The position numbers were made by a program, and so were the translations under genes. This document shows positions 48,610-58,704 of a stretch of 58,997 nt of DNA, piece after piece. The DNA comes from ChocPot-Mid sp043804925 (GTDB lineage: Bacteria; Bacteroidota; Ignavibacteria; Kapaibacteriales; UBA2268), in assembly GCA_043804925.1 (NCBI GenBank), contig JAZDIP010000004.1:1-58997 (forward strand), read 5' to 3'. The first letter of the stretch is position 1. Each line of letters starts with the position of its first letter. A model generated the notes under the pieces. It saw only the letters and a list, made by a program, of their open reading frames with translations. It made no database searches and was not told the DNA's origin.

Positions 48610-50487
48610 ATGGATAAAAAAATTATTGCAGAGTTTCTGAAAAATGTCGAGCTGTTCAAGAATTTAGAGAATGCTGAAATTAATAAGCTCGTCGGATTCG
48701 TCAAAGTGGAAAATGTTGTAAAAGGAAGTTATCTTTTCAAGCAGAACACTCCCCGGGAAAATGTATATTTAATATACGAAGGTGCTGTTGACCTGGTCAA
48801 AGCTACTTCGTTCGGCACAGAAAAAAAACTAAATAAATTTTCCACATTCGACTTCCTCGGTGAAGGTTCTTTTATGGATAACTATCCGCACTCGACAAGT
48901 GCAAAAGTAACCGAGGATTCAGTTATTATCTCGATTCACAGCAGTCACATCAACGACCTTATGAAAGATGATTCGATGCTCGTTGCAAAGATTCTATCTC
49001 AAATTTCGAGGATTATTTCAAGAAGGATGAGACAAACTACTAACCAGGTTGTTGATGCCGCCGCACAATATATATCGGGCAGAACACGAAAAGAACACGA
49101 CCTGCTCGGCGAAAGAGAAGTCCCTTATGAATTTTATTATGGTATTCAAACACTAAGAGCAACTGAAAATTTTAATATAAGTGGAATTTCAATAAATCAT
49201 TTCGAAGATTTAATTATTGCACTTGCGCAAGTGAAGTTAGCCGCTGCGAAAACTAATTTCGATTTAGGTATGCTGACGCCAAAAGTAGCGGATGCAATTT
49301 TTAAGGCATGCGAAAAAATAATTAATGGAAAACTACATACACACTTTGTAGTTGATATGGTTCAGGGAGGTGCAGGAACTTCAACGAATATGAATGCTAA
49401 CGAAGTGATAGCCAACAAAGCGCTTGAAATAATGGGCTATGAAAAAGGACAGTATGAATTCTGCCACCCGAACAATCATGTTAATTTATCGCAATCAACA
49501 AATGACGTTTATCCTACAGCATTGAAAATTGCAAACTGTTACAGCAATAAAAAACTTATTGCCGTTCTGAAAGAATTAATTGACTCATTCAGAAACAAAG
49601 CAAAGGAATTTTCACATGTAATAAAAATGGGAAGGACACAGTTGCAGGATGCCGTTCCAATGACTTTAGGACAGGAATTTGAAGCTTATGCAGTAACTTT
49701 GGAAGAAGAAATTACACGTCTGGAACAAAATGCAAGATTATTTCTCGAGATAAATATGGGTGGTACTGCAATAGGAACAGGTATCAACGCAGACCCAAAA
49801 TTTCCCGAAATCGTAACCAATCACCTATGGGAAATAACCGGACTGCCTTTGTCCTTAGCAAAAAATCTCGTAGAAGAAACACAGGATACCGGAGCTTTTG
49901 TAATGTATTCTTCCGCACTCAAGCGTCTTTCTGTTAAATTGTCGAAAATATGCAATGACCTTCGCCTTTTGAGCTCGGGACCTCGCGCAGGATTCAATGA
50001 AATCAATCTTCCAAAAATGCAGCCCGGCTCTTCGATTATGCCCGGGAAAGTAAATCCTGTTATACCCGAAGTCATGAACCAAATTGCCTTTAAGGTTATT
50101 GGCAATGATTTGGTCGTTACATTAGCCGCAGAAGCGGGACAGCTGGAACTAAATGTAATGGAACCCATGATAGCACAATGTATGTTCGAATCAATCGAAA
50201 TGCTGAAAAACGGAATGGCAACTTTGAAATACAGATGCATAGACGGTATTACAGCCAATGAAGATGTCTGCCGCCGTCATGTCGAAAACAGCATCGGAAT
50301 TGTAACAGCATTGAATCCAATTCTTGGTTATGAAATCACAAGTTCTCTTGCCAAAGAAGCTCTGGAAGGTAACAAAAGCGTAGTTGAGCTTGCTTTGGAA
50401 AGAAAACTGATGACTAAAGAGCAGTTGGAAGAAATCCTTTCACCCGAAAACATGATTCAACCATATAGGATTAGGAAAGTGGAATAA
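48610..50487 (+). CDS. aspA: aspartate ammonia-lyase with N-terminal cyclic-nucleotide-binding domain
   Basis: Residues 1-130 are a cNMP/CRP-type beta-roll (LFKNLENAEINKLVGFVKVENVVKGSYLFKQNTPRENVYLIYEGAVDLVK, FLGEGSFMDNYPHSTSAKVTEDSVI). Residues from 158 are a full aspartase/fumarase-superfamily enzyme: HDLLGEREVPYEFYYGIQTLRATENF, GGAGTSTNMNANEVIANKALEIMG, SQSTNDVYPTA and the signature GSSIMPGKVNP at about 472-482. The reaction is aspartate to fumarate plus ammonia. The fused sensor suggests allosteric control by a nucleotide; the Arg-containing phosphate-binding cassette of cAMP binders is not clear, so the ligand is open. Confidence 0.93.
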   Translation: MDKKIIAEFLKNVELFKNLENAEINKLVGFVKVENVVKGSYLFKQNTPRENVYLIYEGAVDLVKATSFGTEKKLNKFSTFDFLGEGSFMDNYPHSTSAKVTEDSVIISIHSSHINDLMKDDSMLVAKILSQISRIISRRMRQTTNQVVDAAAQYISGRTRKEHDLLGEREVPYEFYYGIQTLRATENFNISGISINHFEDLIIALAQVKLAAAKTNFDLGMLTPKVADAIFKACEKIINGKLHTHFVVDMVQGGAGTSTNMNANEVIANKALEIMGYEKGQYEFCHPNNHVNLSQSTNDVYPTALKIANCYSNKKLIAVLKELIDSFRNKAKEFSHVIKMGRTQLQDAVPMTLGQEFEAYAVTLEEEITRLEQNARLFLEINMGGTAIGTGINADPKFPEIVTNHLWEITGLPLSLAKNLVEETQDTGAFVMYSSALKRLSVKLSKICNDLRLLSSGPRAGFNEINLPKMQPGSSIMPGKVNPVIPEVMNQIAFKVIGNDLVVTLAAEAGQLELNVMEPMIAQCMFESIEMLKNGMATLKYRCIDGITANEDVCRRHVENSIGIVTALNPILGYEITSSLAKEALEGNKSVVELALERKLMTKEQLEEILSPENMIQPYRIRKVE

Positions 50488-50543
50488 TTACTAATTACCA
50501 ATTACGAATTACGAAAAACAATTATAAATAGAAGATTGCTATT

Positions 50544-52883
50544 ATGCAAAAGTTAATAAACATTCTTGTTTTATATCTTGTAATTAATAATATAGTAATT
50601 GCAAATGATACAGTCAATTCTAGATATATGGATTTATTCAGAGAATTATCTGAACTATGTACAGATTCTGCAAATATTTATCAAATAAAAGATTTATTTC
50701 TTGAAAAAGAGGGTTCTGCTTTTATGTTTGAAGAAGGAGAATTCTACTTTTTTAAACCTATAAACAATTTAGTAAGAGTTGCAGTTTTTATTGGTGATGG
50801 TGTTTTTACTTTTACTCCACCTTTGGAAATCGAACAAAAGCAATTAGAATCATATACAGGGAACACAATATTTGACCATGAATTTAATTCTTTGCTCATC
50901 TTTTTTTCAGATAGCACATATGAATACATAAAAAAGAATTTCAACAAAATCAAGGGGGAAAAAAATAAAAATGCCGAGGAATTGTACAAACTTTCGATGA
51001 AATATATTTGCGATACTACGCTTAATGTTATTAGCAATACAATTAGTTCATCCTTTTTAAATAAGGAAAACAACAAAATGTTCATTGCTCAGTTAAACGA
51101 TGACTTTATGTTTGCAACCGAAACTTTCTATTATATTGTTGACCCCTTACAAAAAGAAGAAATTCGTTTTTATAAGGCAAAATGGATTGATAAGGAGAAG
51201 TATGATTTTGATTTAATTACCTGCTATGATTGGCCAGATGATTATCCTGAAAACAAGGATGATTTAAAGAAGAAAATCGATATTACGGGATATGTAATTA
51301 ATTGCTTGATTAGCGATACATTTTCAATGAATTTTGAAAATCAAATGCAATTTATTATTAAATCAGAAAATCTAGGGTGGCTTCCATTTGAAATTGATAG
51401 AAATATAACTGTAGATTCAATTTTGGACGAAGCTGGGAGCAAACTTGAATTCTATAAGCACGATTTTGATAATTATCTCTTAGTTAATTTGGGTCAAATG
51501 AAAACCGACTTAACTTCTATAAAATTTTACTACAAAACCATTACTTCCTTTAATATTAATTTAAATTTATCTCATGGTTCTTTATCTGTTGCTATTACTT
51601 CCCTTAATAAAAAAATTATCTATGATGAGTTTTATCCAAGATATATATTTTTAGATTCCTCAAACTTCGATATTACATTTCATTATCCCGAAAAATTCAA
51701 ATTATGTAGTACTGGAGAAAAAATTTCTGAAGAAATAATAGACTCGACAATTATTTCAAGATGGATTACAAAGAAAAAAATATCTATGCCAATATTTTGT
51801 GTTGGGTTATTCTCTGAAAGAGTAATTGAAGGTGATAGCATAACACCCAAAATTATTTTTCATTATAAAAATCACTACTTTATTGATTCGTTATACTATT
51901 ACATAAAATCAAGTTATAATTATTACTGCAACGTTTTTGGAAAACGTAGTCAAAATATTTTATATGTTGTTGAAATTCCCGGAGATTTAAGTTTGGCTTT
52001 TGACGGGATTATTGCAATATCAGATTTTTATATGAACGATACAACAAAGGGAGTTTTTAATGAATCAGCATGTACACATGAAATAGCACATCAATGGTGG
52101 GCTATTGATTTAGGGATAAAATCTTATCGTGAAAAATGGCTGGTTGAGGGATTATCGGAATACAGCAGATTACTTTATGAAAAAAATTACTTGAATGATG
52201 AAAAAATATTCTTTGATTACCTGTATCAATCAAGAAATTTATTGATTAATTATAATAATGGTTCTACAAAATTCGCAGGTGATCCACCTAAACCAATCTG
52301 TCTCGGTTACCGAAGTAAAAATGTATTCGGAGATTATTCTTATTACTTGAATATTTATTTAAGAGGTGCATGGATTTTTCATATGTTGAATAGTTTTATT
52401 ACTAACTTTGAATCCTATAATGATTCTCTGTTTATTGAAATCGCAAAGGATTTTTATCAGACTTTTAAGGGTAAGGATATAACAATATATGACTTTATTT
52501 ACATTGTGAATAAACATACCTCATCAGACTTAAGCTGGTTTTTTCGTCAATGGGTAGATTTTAACGAAATTCCTTATTATATTTTTGGTTATAAAACTGA
52601 CAAAACTTATGACGGTAAATTTAAAGTAAGATGTAGAATAAGACAATTATTTGTCCCTGATGATTTTAAAGTTTCAATACCGATTGTGATTTATTATGAA
52701 AACAATAAATATCAATATATGCGGATAAATGTAGTTGAGCCATATTCCGAATTCGAATTTCCACTTTTATCCTTAGAACCAAAAGACATTAAATTAAATA
52801 TATTCCAGTCTATTTTGTGCCAAATTGAAACTGATAATTTTAAGAGGATTAACAAACACACAAGAAAGAGCATATTGAAATAA
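50544..52883 (+). CDS. secreted M1-family-like metallopeptidase
   Basis: A signal peptide (MQKLINILVLYLVINNIVIA) is followed by a long beta-rich N-terminal part and a gluzincin domain with H512-E513-x-x-H516-x18-E535 (HEIAHQWW ... WLVEGLSEY). YLRGAWIFHML corresponds to the M1 block after the zinc site. The exopeptidase motif GxMEN is not present; its place before the HExxH reads LSLAFDGIIAISDFY. The enzyme may therefore be a degenerate aminopeptidase or an endopeptidase. Localisation in the periplasm or outside is inferred. No operon partner is evident. Confidence 0.82.
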   Translation: MQKLINILVLYLVINNIVIANDTVNSRYMDLFRELSELCTDSANIYQIKDLFLEKEGSAFMFEEGEFYFFKPINNLVRVAVFIGDGVFTFTPPLEIEQKQLESYTGNTIFDHEFNSLLIFFSDSTYEYIKKNFNKIKGEKNKNAEELYKLSMKYICDTTLNVISNTISSSFLNKENNKMFIAQLNDDFMFATETFYYIVDPLQKEEIRFYKAKWIDKEKYDFDLITCYDWPDDYPENKDDLKKKIDITGYVINCLISDTFSMNFENQMQFIIKSENLGWLPFEIDRNITVDSILDEAGSKLEFYKHDFDNYLLVNLGQMKTDLTSIKFYYKTITSFNINLNLSHGSLSVAITSLNKKIIYDEFYPRYIFLDSSNFDITFHYPEKFKLCSTGEKISEEIIDSTIISRWITKKKISMPIFCVGLFSERVIEGDSITPKIIFHYKNHYFIDSLYYYIKSSYNYYCNVFGKRSQNILYVVEIPGDLSLAFDGIIAISDFYMNDTTKGVFNESACTHEIAHQWWAIDLGIKSYREKWLVEGLSEYSRLLYEKNYLNDEKIFFDYLYQSRNLLINYNNGSTKFAGDPPKPICLGYRSKNVFGDYSYYLNIYLRGAWIFHMLNSFITNFESYNDSLFIEIAKDFYQTFKGKDITIYDFIYIVNKHTSSDLSWFFRQWVDFNEIPYYIFGYKTDKTYDGKFKVRCRIRQLFVPDDFKVSIPIVIYYENNKYQYMRINVVEPYSEFEFPLLSLEPKDIKLNIFQSILCQIETDNFKRINKHTRKSILK

Positions 52884-53321
52884 ATCTTGAGGTATTCTAA
52901 GGAAAAAACATACTATCTAATTGTTTCATTTTTATTTAAGTTTTATAAATATTTTTGATCTAACAAAATTAAAATGAATAGTAATCATTGATTTTCTTTC
53001 TAATTATAAAAATCCTATCATAAAACCAACCTTGTCATGCTTTATACTACATTCGTGTAGTGCAAAATACCTATTATCATAACAAGAAAATTATTTTGAG
53101 ACGTTTTATAACCTGAAGTGTCATTACATTTAATATAGTAACAATTTTACAAATACAGACGAAATTTTGTTGTTTGTCTTGAATTATTATGTGTTCACAG
53201 CAAAATAAATAAATAAAGTTTTGTGAAAAATTTGAAAATTTTAATCAATTTTACGTATTTTAAGGTAAGAATAGGTATGAAGGTTTATAAATAATAAATT
53301 TAAATATATTTTTAAAAAGAA
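52884..53321. other. 438-base AT-rich spacer
   Basis: No coding sequence or relic was recognised on either strand. A hairpin ACTACA-TTCG-TGTAGT lies at 53047-53062. TTTTGAGACGTTTT at 53094-53107 is the reverse complement of AAAACGTCTCAAAA at 36665-36678. The maf promoter should be here but no box stands out. Confidence 0.6.
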
Positions 53322-53933
53322 ATGCAAAATATTGAAAAACTGATAAAACTGAATAAGCCACTTATTCTTGCTTCAAAATCACCGAGAAGGAGAAAACTTC
53401 TTGCTTCGCTGGGCTTTGAATTTGAGGTTATGGAATCCTATTTCAAAGAAGATAAAATTAATAATATATATGACTTTAAACAATATGCAATAAATTCCGC
53501 TTACAACAAAGCCAATGATGTCGCTACACGCATAGAAAAACCTGCAATTGTTTTGGGTGCAGATACAATTGTGGTTTTGAATAATGAGATTTTGCATAAA
53601 CCAAAAGATAAAACTGAAGCATTCACTATTTTGCAGCGTTTAAGCGATAACACTCACTTTGTTTATACGGGAATTGCCTTAATTGATACTCTTCAAAATA
53701 TTAGCATATCAGATGTCCGGACAACTGAAGTAACTTTCAGAAAACTTGACGAGAATGAGATTTGGGCTTATATTGCAACCAATTCTCCAATGGACAAAGC
53801 AGGTGCTTATGGAATTCAGGATGATTTTGGAGCAGTTTTCGTCAAACATATTAACGGTTGTTATTATAATATTGTAGGTTTACCGTTAGAGATGTTTTAT
53901 AATATGTTGAAGCGGTTGGGTAACAATGGTTAA
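53322..53933 (+). CDS. maf: Maf-family nucleoside triphosphate pyrophosphatase
   Basis: Signature LILASKSPRRRKLLASLGFEFEV at the start, VLGADTIVVLNNEILHKPKDKTEAFTILQRLS, TEVTFRKLDENEIWAYI and DKAGAYGIQDDFGAVFV. Length 203 is normal. The enzyme hydrolyses dTTP/UTP or modified nucleotides and can affect septum formation. The ATG is preceded by an AAAAAGAA stretch rather than a strong ribosome site. Confidence 0.95.
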   Translation: MQNIEKLIKLNKPLILASKSPRRRKLLASLGFEFEVMESYFKEDKINNIYDFKQYAINSAYNKANDVATRIEKPAIVLGADTIVVLNNEILHKPKDKTEAFTILQRLSDNTHFVYTGIALIDTLQNISISDVRTTEVTFRKLDENEIWAYIATNSPMDKAGAYGIQDDFGAVFVKHINGCYYNIVGLPLEMFYNMLKRLGNNG

Positions 53934-53994
53934 TTATTAATTGCTAATAGATGTAAATGAGATTATTTTTTCATTTTTTTGTTAATATATTAAT

Positions 53995-56900
53995 ATGAAA
54001 ATACAATTACATTTTAAATATATAATTTTTGTAATGATTATACAGCTGTGCAATGTTTTTATTGCTAAAGCCGGAGCGGATAATAATGCCGAACGGCTAA
54101 TTCAACAATTTGAATCCTCCGGCAATACCGGTTTAAGATTTGAAGAGAATATGGGCCAGGTTGTTGACCAGCATGGTTTTCCGAGAAATGATGTTTTGTT
54201 GATTGGTAAACTGGGAAATCTGAAGATTATTTTAACTCAAAAAAAGATTAGTTATCAATTTGAGTCTTTGGCAGACGGCAGACCGTCAAACGACGGCAGA
54301 CAGGTGACAGAAGACAGAAGACAGAAGACAGAAGATAGAAGTCAGAATTTAGCAGACGGCAGACAGGCGAGAAAAGAAAGTGAAAATTCCTTAGATAAAC
54401 TTAAGATGACAATTGATAACAAGAGTTTAACGAAAGACGAAATTTTTAATGTGCAAAGAGTAGATGTGGAGTTTGTTGATGCCAATAAAAACATAGGAGT
54501 AATTACTCTGGGCAAATCTAAGGATTATGTCAATTATATTAGAGCCGGTTCAACACAGCCTGTGACCTACACTTGCTATTCTTACGATACGGTTATTTAT
54601 AAGAATGTCTATGAAAATATTGACATAGTTTTTTATTCAGGCAAACAGCAAAGTAAAGATATCTTATTTAAATATGATTTTATCGTTCATGAAGGTGGGA
54701 AAGTATCAGATATTAAATTGAAATACAATGGATGTTCAGATATTTTTGTTAAAGACGGTAAGCTTTGCATAAAAGCAGGTGATTACACTTTTTATGAGTA
54801 TGTTCCGCTGTCCTATTTATCGGGACAGGGGCAGTTTCCAATTGAAGTTGGTTATGAATTAACAGCCAATGTGTTGAGCTTTAAGACGAACAAATACAAC
54901 AAAACTGAATCTTTGACAATTGACCCTTACTTTATCTATGCAACTTATTATGGCGGTTCCGGTGAGGATGTCGGCATGGAGGTTGCCGCTGATTCATATG
55001 ATAATTACTTTGTTGCAGGATATTCTTCATCAACTGGTAACATAGCAACAACCGGTGCCTATCAAACAGACATGAAAGGTGAAAAGGATGCTTTTTTAGT
55101 TAAGTTTTCGAGTGACGGTACAAGACAATGGGCTACTTATTTCGGTGGAAGTAATTTTGATTTTGGGCATAGTCTGGCATGTGATATTACCGGAAATGTA
55201 TATATGGCAGGATGGACTCAAACACGGACCGGAATTGCAAGTTTGGGTGCATTTCAATATAATTACGGCGGAGGGGAATTTGATGCTTTCCTGACTAAGT
55301 TTTCCGGTTCAGGAATTCTTGCATGGTCAACTTATTTTGGAGCACAATACGAGGATTATATAAATGATGTTGTTGTTGACGGAAGGGGAGATTTGGTTTT
55401 TATCGGAAGAACATCGAGTCCTTCAAATATTTCTACTGCGTTGGGCTTTCAAGTGGAATTCGGAGGTAATTTTGACGCATTTTTACAAAAGTTCAATTCT
55501 AATGGGAACAGGATTTGGGGAACATATTATGGCGGAGAAGGATTTGATGTTGGAATGGAACTTTGTACTGATATTTTTAATAATATCAATATTACCGGAT
55601 ACACACAAAGCAAAACAGGAATGGCTTCTACTGGTGCTTTTAAGGATAGTTTAGATGGAATATGGGATGCTTTTATAGCTAAATTTGACAGAAATGGCAT
55701 GAGAATTTGGGGAACTTACTATGGTGGGAGTGATGATGATAATGGATGGGGTATAGGCAGTGACGGCTCAGGTAATATTTTGGTTACAGGAAACACTAAT
55801 AGTTTCCAAAATATTTCAACAGCAGGAGCACATAAAGTAGCTTTGGAGAGCAGTGAGTTGGATGCTTTTGTTGTAAAGTTTAATGCTCATGGTGGAAGAG
55901 TTTGGGGCACCTACTTTGGAGGTGAAGATGAGGAATACGGTAATGCGGGAGTAGTTGATGCCTGGGAAAATTTCATTTTTTCCGGAAATACATTAAGCGA
56001 TACTGGAATTTCAACTTTTGATGCACCTCAAATAGCCCGTTCAAGCCAAAGGGATGCTTTCGTGGCAAAACTAAATAATTCCGGAGAGCAAATTTTTGGT
56101 ACATTTTACGGTGGCGGCTTAAATGAATTTGGTCATGGAGTTACTGTCGGACTTGATAACAGACTTTTAATGACAGGATATAGTTTGAGTCCGAATTTAC
56201 TAACTACTAGCGATGCACATCAAAGTTCATTCGGTGGAACTACAGATGCATTTTTAGTTAAAATCGGCGATGCAATGCCCCTGGATAGTATCTGGACAGA
56301 GGAATTCACAGATATTTTATGTGCAGATGAAGAAATAATGATACCCTATGAAGTAAGTAAGACATTTACCGCCGATAATATTTTTATAGCCCAGCTTTCA
56401 AATACGAATGGAAAATTTACCGAATTTTATAATATAGGAACTTTATCATCCATAACATCAGGTACAATTACTGGGCGGATTCCAAGAGAAACCCGGACCG
56501 GTACAAAATACAGGATAAGAGTCATCGGGAACCATCCAAGAGTTATTGGTGATGATAACGGATTGGATATATCAATTTATGAATTACCTGATGCAAAAAT
56601 TACCGGAGATAATATTGTATGTAATAATGAAAGAAATACATATAAGGCAAATAAATTGCCGAATATGAACTATAAATGGTACGTAACAGGTGGAAATATT
56701 GATGGTGCCGATAATAGTGATAAAATAGAAGTATTGTGGGGAACGGAAGGAACAGGATTTGTGAAATTAGTTGTAATAAATACTATTAGCGGATGCAATG
56801 ATTCAAGCGAAAAAGTGGTTGCAGTTTATCCTGAAATTACGGGCTCAAGCATACTTGGTCCGGGTAAATTGTGCCCAAATAGGGAAACTATTTATTATTG

Positions 56901-58611
56901 CATAAGAGATGAAGGAATTTTGAATCATTGGGTTGCAACAGGCGGCACTATTATGAGTGATAGTACCGAAGATACTGTTGCCGTAAAGTGGGATGAAGTG
57001 AAAACAGGAAAACTTATGCTTATTCAGACTTCTGATGAAAGCGGATGTAAAGATACCAATTGGATTACAGTCGAACTTTATGATTTGCCTAAGCCGTTAA
57101 TTATCGGCGATAGCGTTGTTAAAGCAAAAACAACAGTAGTATATAGAACTTCTTCTTTGTCCAAGTATTCATATTTTTGGACGGTTGAGGGTGGAACGAT
57201 TGACGGCTCTGCCGGTAACAATGTCGTATATGTAATTTGGAAGGAGCAAGGTTATGGAACTGTTTGTTTACATCAGACAGACAAGGAAACGGGCTGTGAG
57301 GATTCGTTGAAAATAGTCGTTTCGATTAGGGAATCGGCTGAAGAATTTATTTCAGGGAATATAATGGTTTGCAGTTTTTCAAACGAGCGTTACAGGGCAA
57401 GCGATACGAACTATAATTATAATTGGAAGATAGGAGGAGGCATACTCATAGGAGATTCGACGGGTAATGAAGCTGAAGTAGTTTGGGACAGCGCAGGCAC
57501 CGGTTTTGTTTTGCTGATACGTGAAGATAAAAGCAATAGCCGAAAAGATACATTGATTTTGGATATTGAAATATTAGAAACTCCTGAATTTACTATTAAA
57601 GGGATTGAGAATGTTTGTGAAGGAGTGGTAAAGACTTATAAAACCGAGATTGAACAAAGCGGAGAAGAAGATATTTCAAAAAATATTATTTATTCGTGGA
57701 TGGTTAGCGAAGGGAGTATTATCGGGGATGACAGAGCTGATAGTGTTATTGTGTTTTGGAATAGAATAAAGGCGGATAGCTCAGTAAGTTACCTGACAGG
57801 AAAAATTGGAGCGTCAATCACCGATACTACAAATAATTGTACAAGCAATAAGAGCCTGGAAGTGGTAATTAACAGAACACCCACAGTAGAATTTACCGGA
57901 GATACTTTAGTTTGTGAGAATGAACTTCGTGAATATAAAACTGTTTATAAAGAAGGCATGTTTTACCTGTGGCATATTAGCGGGGGAATAATTACTGCAA
58001 ATTCAGGTGATACAAGTATTACTGTTAAGTGGGGAAAACAGAGCATGGGATTTGTACAAGTATTAGTTGGGATTCCCAACGGATGTAGCGATTCATTGAT
58101 GAAATCTGTTACAATTAACCGAGCTCCTGAAAAACCTGTTATTACACAGTCGGGTAAAATGTTGATTTCGAGTGCCGATGAAGGTAATCAATGGTATTTG
58201 TCGAGTATATTAATCGAAGGAGCCGAATCGAAATATTATTCACCGGAGGTAAGTGGTATTTATACGGTTCAGGTTAGTTCTGACAATGGATGTTATTCTG
58301 AAATGAGTTCTCCTTACAGCTTTAATATCGATGATGTTGATGTTGATGATTTTATTGAAAATGAAATAGTGCTTTTTCCTAATCCTACAAGTGATATTAT
58401 AAATATAAAATTTAATTTATTATATTATGATGATATTGATATTAAAGTGTATAATTTGATAGGGAGGTGTGTTTATACCGGCAGATGGAGAAGAGAAAAA
58501 GGAAAAGAAATTATGGATATTGATTTAGCCGGCTTTACGGATAGTGTTTATTTGTTAACTATCAAGCCGGTTAATGGTTATTTAAGGAATTTTAGAGTGA
58601 TTAAATATTAG
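53995..58611 (+). CDS. giant SBBP-repeat/PKD-like T9SS surface protein
   Basis: After a signal peptide (residues 8-25) comes an N-terminal domain opening LRFEENMGQVVDQHG, common in secreted Bacteroidota proteins. Residues 320-755 carry seven SBBP-type blades (TYYGGSGEDVGMEVAADS ... DAFLVKFSSDG), a seven-bladed propeller. Then follow six PKD/Ig-like modules of about 90 residues (GDNIVC, YKWYVTGGNIDG, VLWGTEGTGFVKL, SGCNDS). The last 80 residues (VLFPNPTSDIINIKF ... YLLTIKPVNG) are a T9SS type A sorting domain. Residues 92-128 are low-complexity and derive from spacer-type word repeats (ADGRQ, EDRRQKTEDRSQ). A paralogue begins 94 bases downstream. Confidence 0.9.
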   Translation: MKIQLHFKYIIFVMIIQLCNVFIAKAGADNNAERLIQQFESSGNTGLRFEENMGQVVDQHGFPRNDVLLIGKLGNLKIILTQKKISYQFESLADGRPSNDGRQVTEDRRQKTEDRSQNLADGRQARKESENSLDKLKMTIDNKSLTKDEIFNVQRVDVEFVDANKNIGVITLGKSKDYVNYIRAGSTQPVTYTCYSYDTVIYKNVYENIDIVFYSGKQQSKDILFKYDFIVHEGGKVSDIKLKYNGCSDIFVKDGKLCIKAGDYTFYEYVPLSYLSGQGQFPIEVGYELTANVLSFKTNKYNKTESLTIDPYFIYATYYGGSGEDVGMEVAADSYDNYFVAGYSSSTGNIATTGAYQTDMKGEKDAFLVKFSSDGTRQWATYFGGSNFDFGHSLACDITGNVYMAGWTQTRTGIASLGAFQYNYGGGEFDAFLTKFSGSGILAWSTYFGAQYEDYINDVVVDGRGDLVFIGRTSSPSNISTALGFQVEFGGNFDAFLQKFNSNGNRIWGTYYGGEGFDVGMELCTDIFNNINITGYTQSKTGMASTGAFKDSLDGIWDAFIAKFDRNGMRIWGTYYGGSDDDNGWGIGSDGSGNILVTGNTNSFQNISTAGAHKVALESSELDAFVVKFNAHGGRVWGTYFGGEDEEYGNAGVVDAWENFIFSGNTLSDTGISTFDAPQIARSSQRDAFVAKLNNSGEQIFGTFYGGGLNEFGHGVTVGLDNRLLMTGYSLSPNLLTTSDAHQSSFGGTTDAFLVKIGDAMPLDSIWTEEFTDILCADEEIMIPYEVSKTFTADNIFIAQLSNTNGKFTEFYNIGTLSSITSGTITGRIPRETRTGTKYRIRVIGNHPRVIGDDNGLDISIYELPDAKITGDNIVCNNERNTYKANKLPNMNYKWYVTGGNIDGADNSDKIEVLWGTEGTGFVKLVVINTISGCNDSSEKVVAVYPEITGSSILGPGKLCPNRETIYYCIRDEGILNHWVATGGTIMSDSTEDTVAVKWDEVKTGKLMLIQTSDESGCKDTNWITVELYDLPKPLIIGDSVVKAKTTVVYRTSSLSKYSYFWTVEGGTIDGSAGNNVVYVIWKEQGYGTVCLHQTDKETGCEDSLKIVVSIRESAEEFISGNIMVCSFSNERYRASDTNYNYNWKIGGGILIGDSTGNEAEVVWDSAGTGFVLLIREDKSNSRKDTLILDIEILETPEFTIKGIENVCEGVVKTYKTEIEQSGEEDISKNIIYSWMVSEGSIIGDDRADSVIVFWNRIKADSSVSYLTGKIGASITDTTNNCTSNKSLEVVINRTPTVEFTGDTLVCENELREYKTVYKEGMFYLWHISGGIITANSGDTSITVKWGKQSMGFVQVLVGIPNGCSDSLMKSVTINRAPEKPVITQSGKMLISSADEGNQWYLSSILIEGAESKYYSPEVSGIYTVQVSSDNGCYSEMSSPYSFNIDDVDVDDFIENEIVLFPNPTSDIINIKFNLLYYDDIDIKVYNLIGRCVYTGRWRREKGKEIMDIDLAGFTDSVYLLTIKPVNGYLRNFRVIKY
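54269..54378. repeat. in-frame block of GCAGACGGCAGAC and GAAGACAGAAGAC words in the SBBP gene
   Basis: About 110 bases of gcagacggcagac, then gacagaagacagaagac, then gcagacggcagacagg encode a Gly/Asp/Arg/Gln-rich stretch (residues 92-128). The same words occur between genes at 36731-36760 and inside nuoL. Confidence 0.8.
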
Positions 58612-58704
58612 CATAGAGAAGGTAGATAAAGATACGAGTCCACAGTTAGCAGATGATTTAGTTGATTAGAAAAAATTTGTTAAATATAAATTATGGTGTG
58701 TGTA

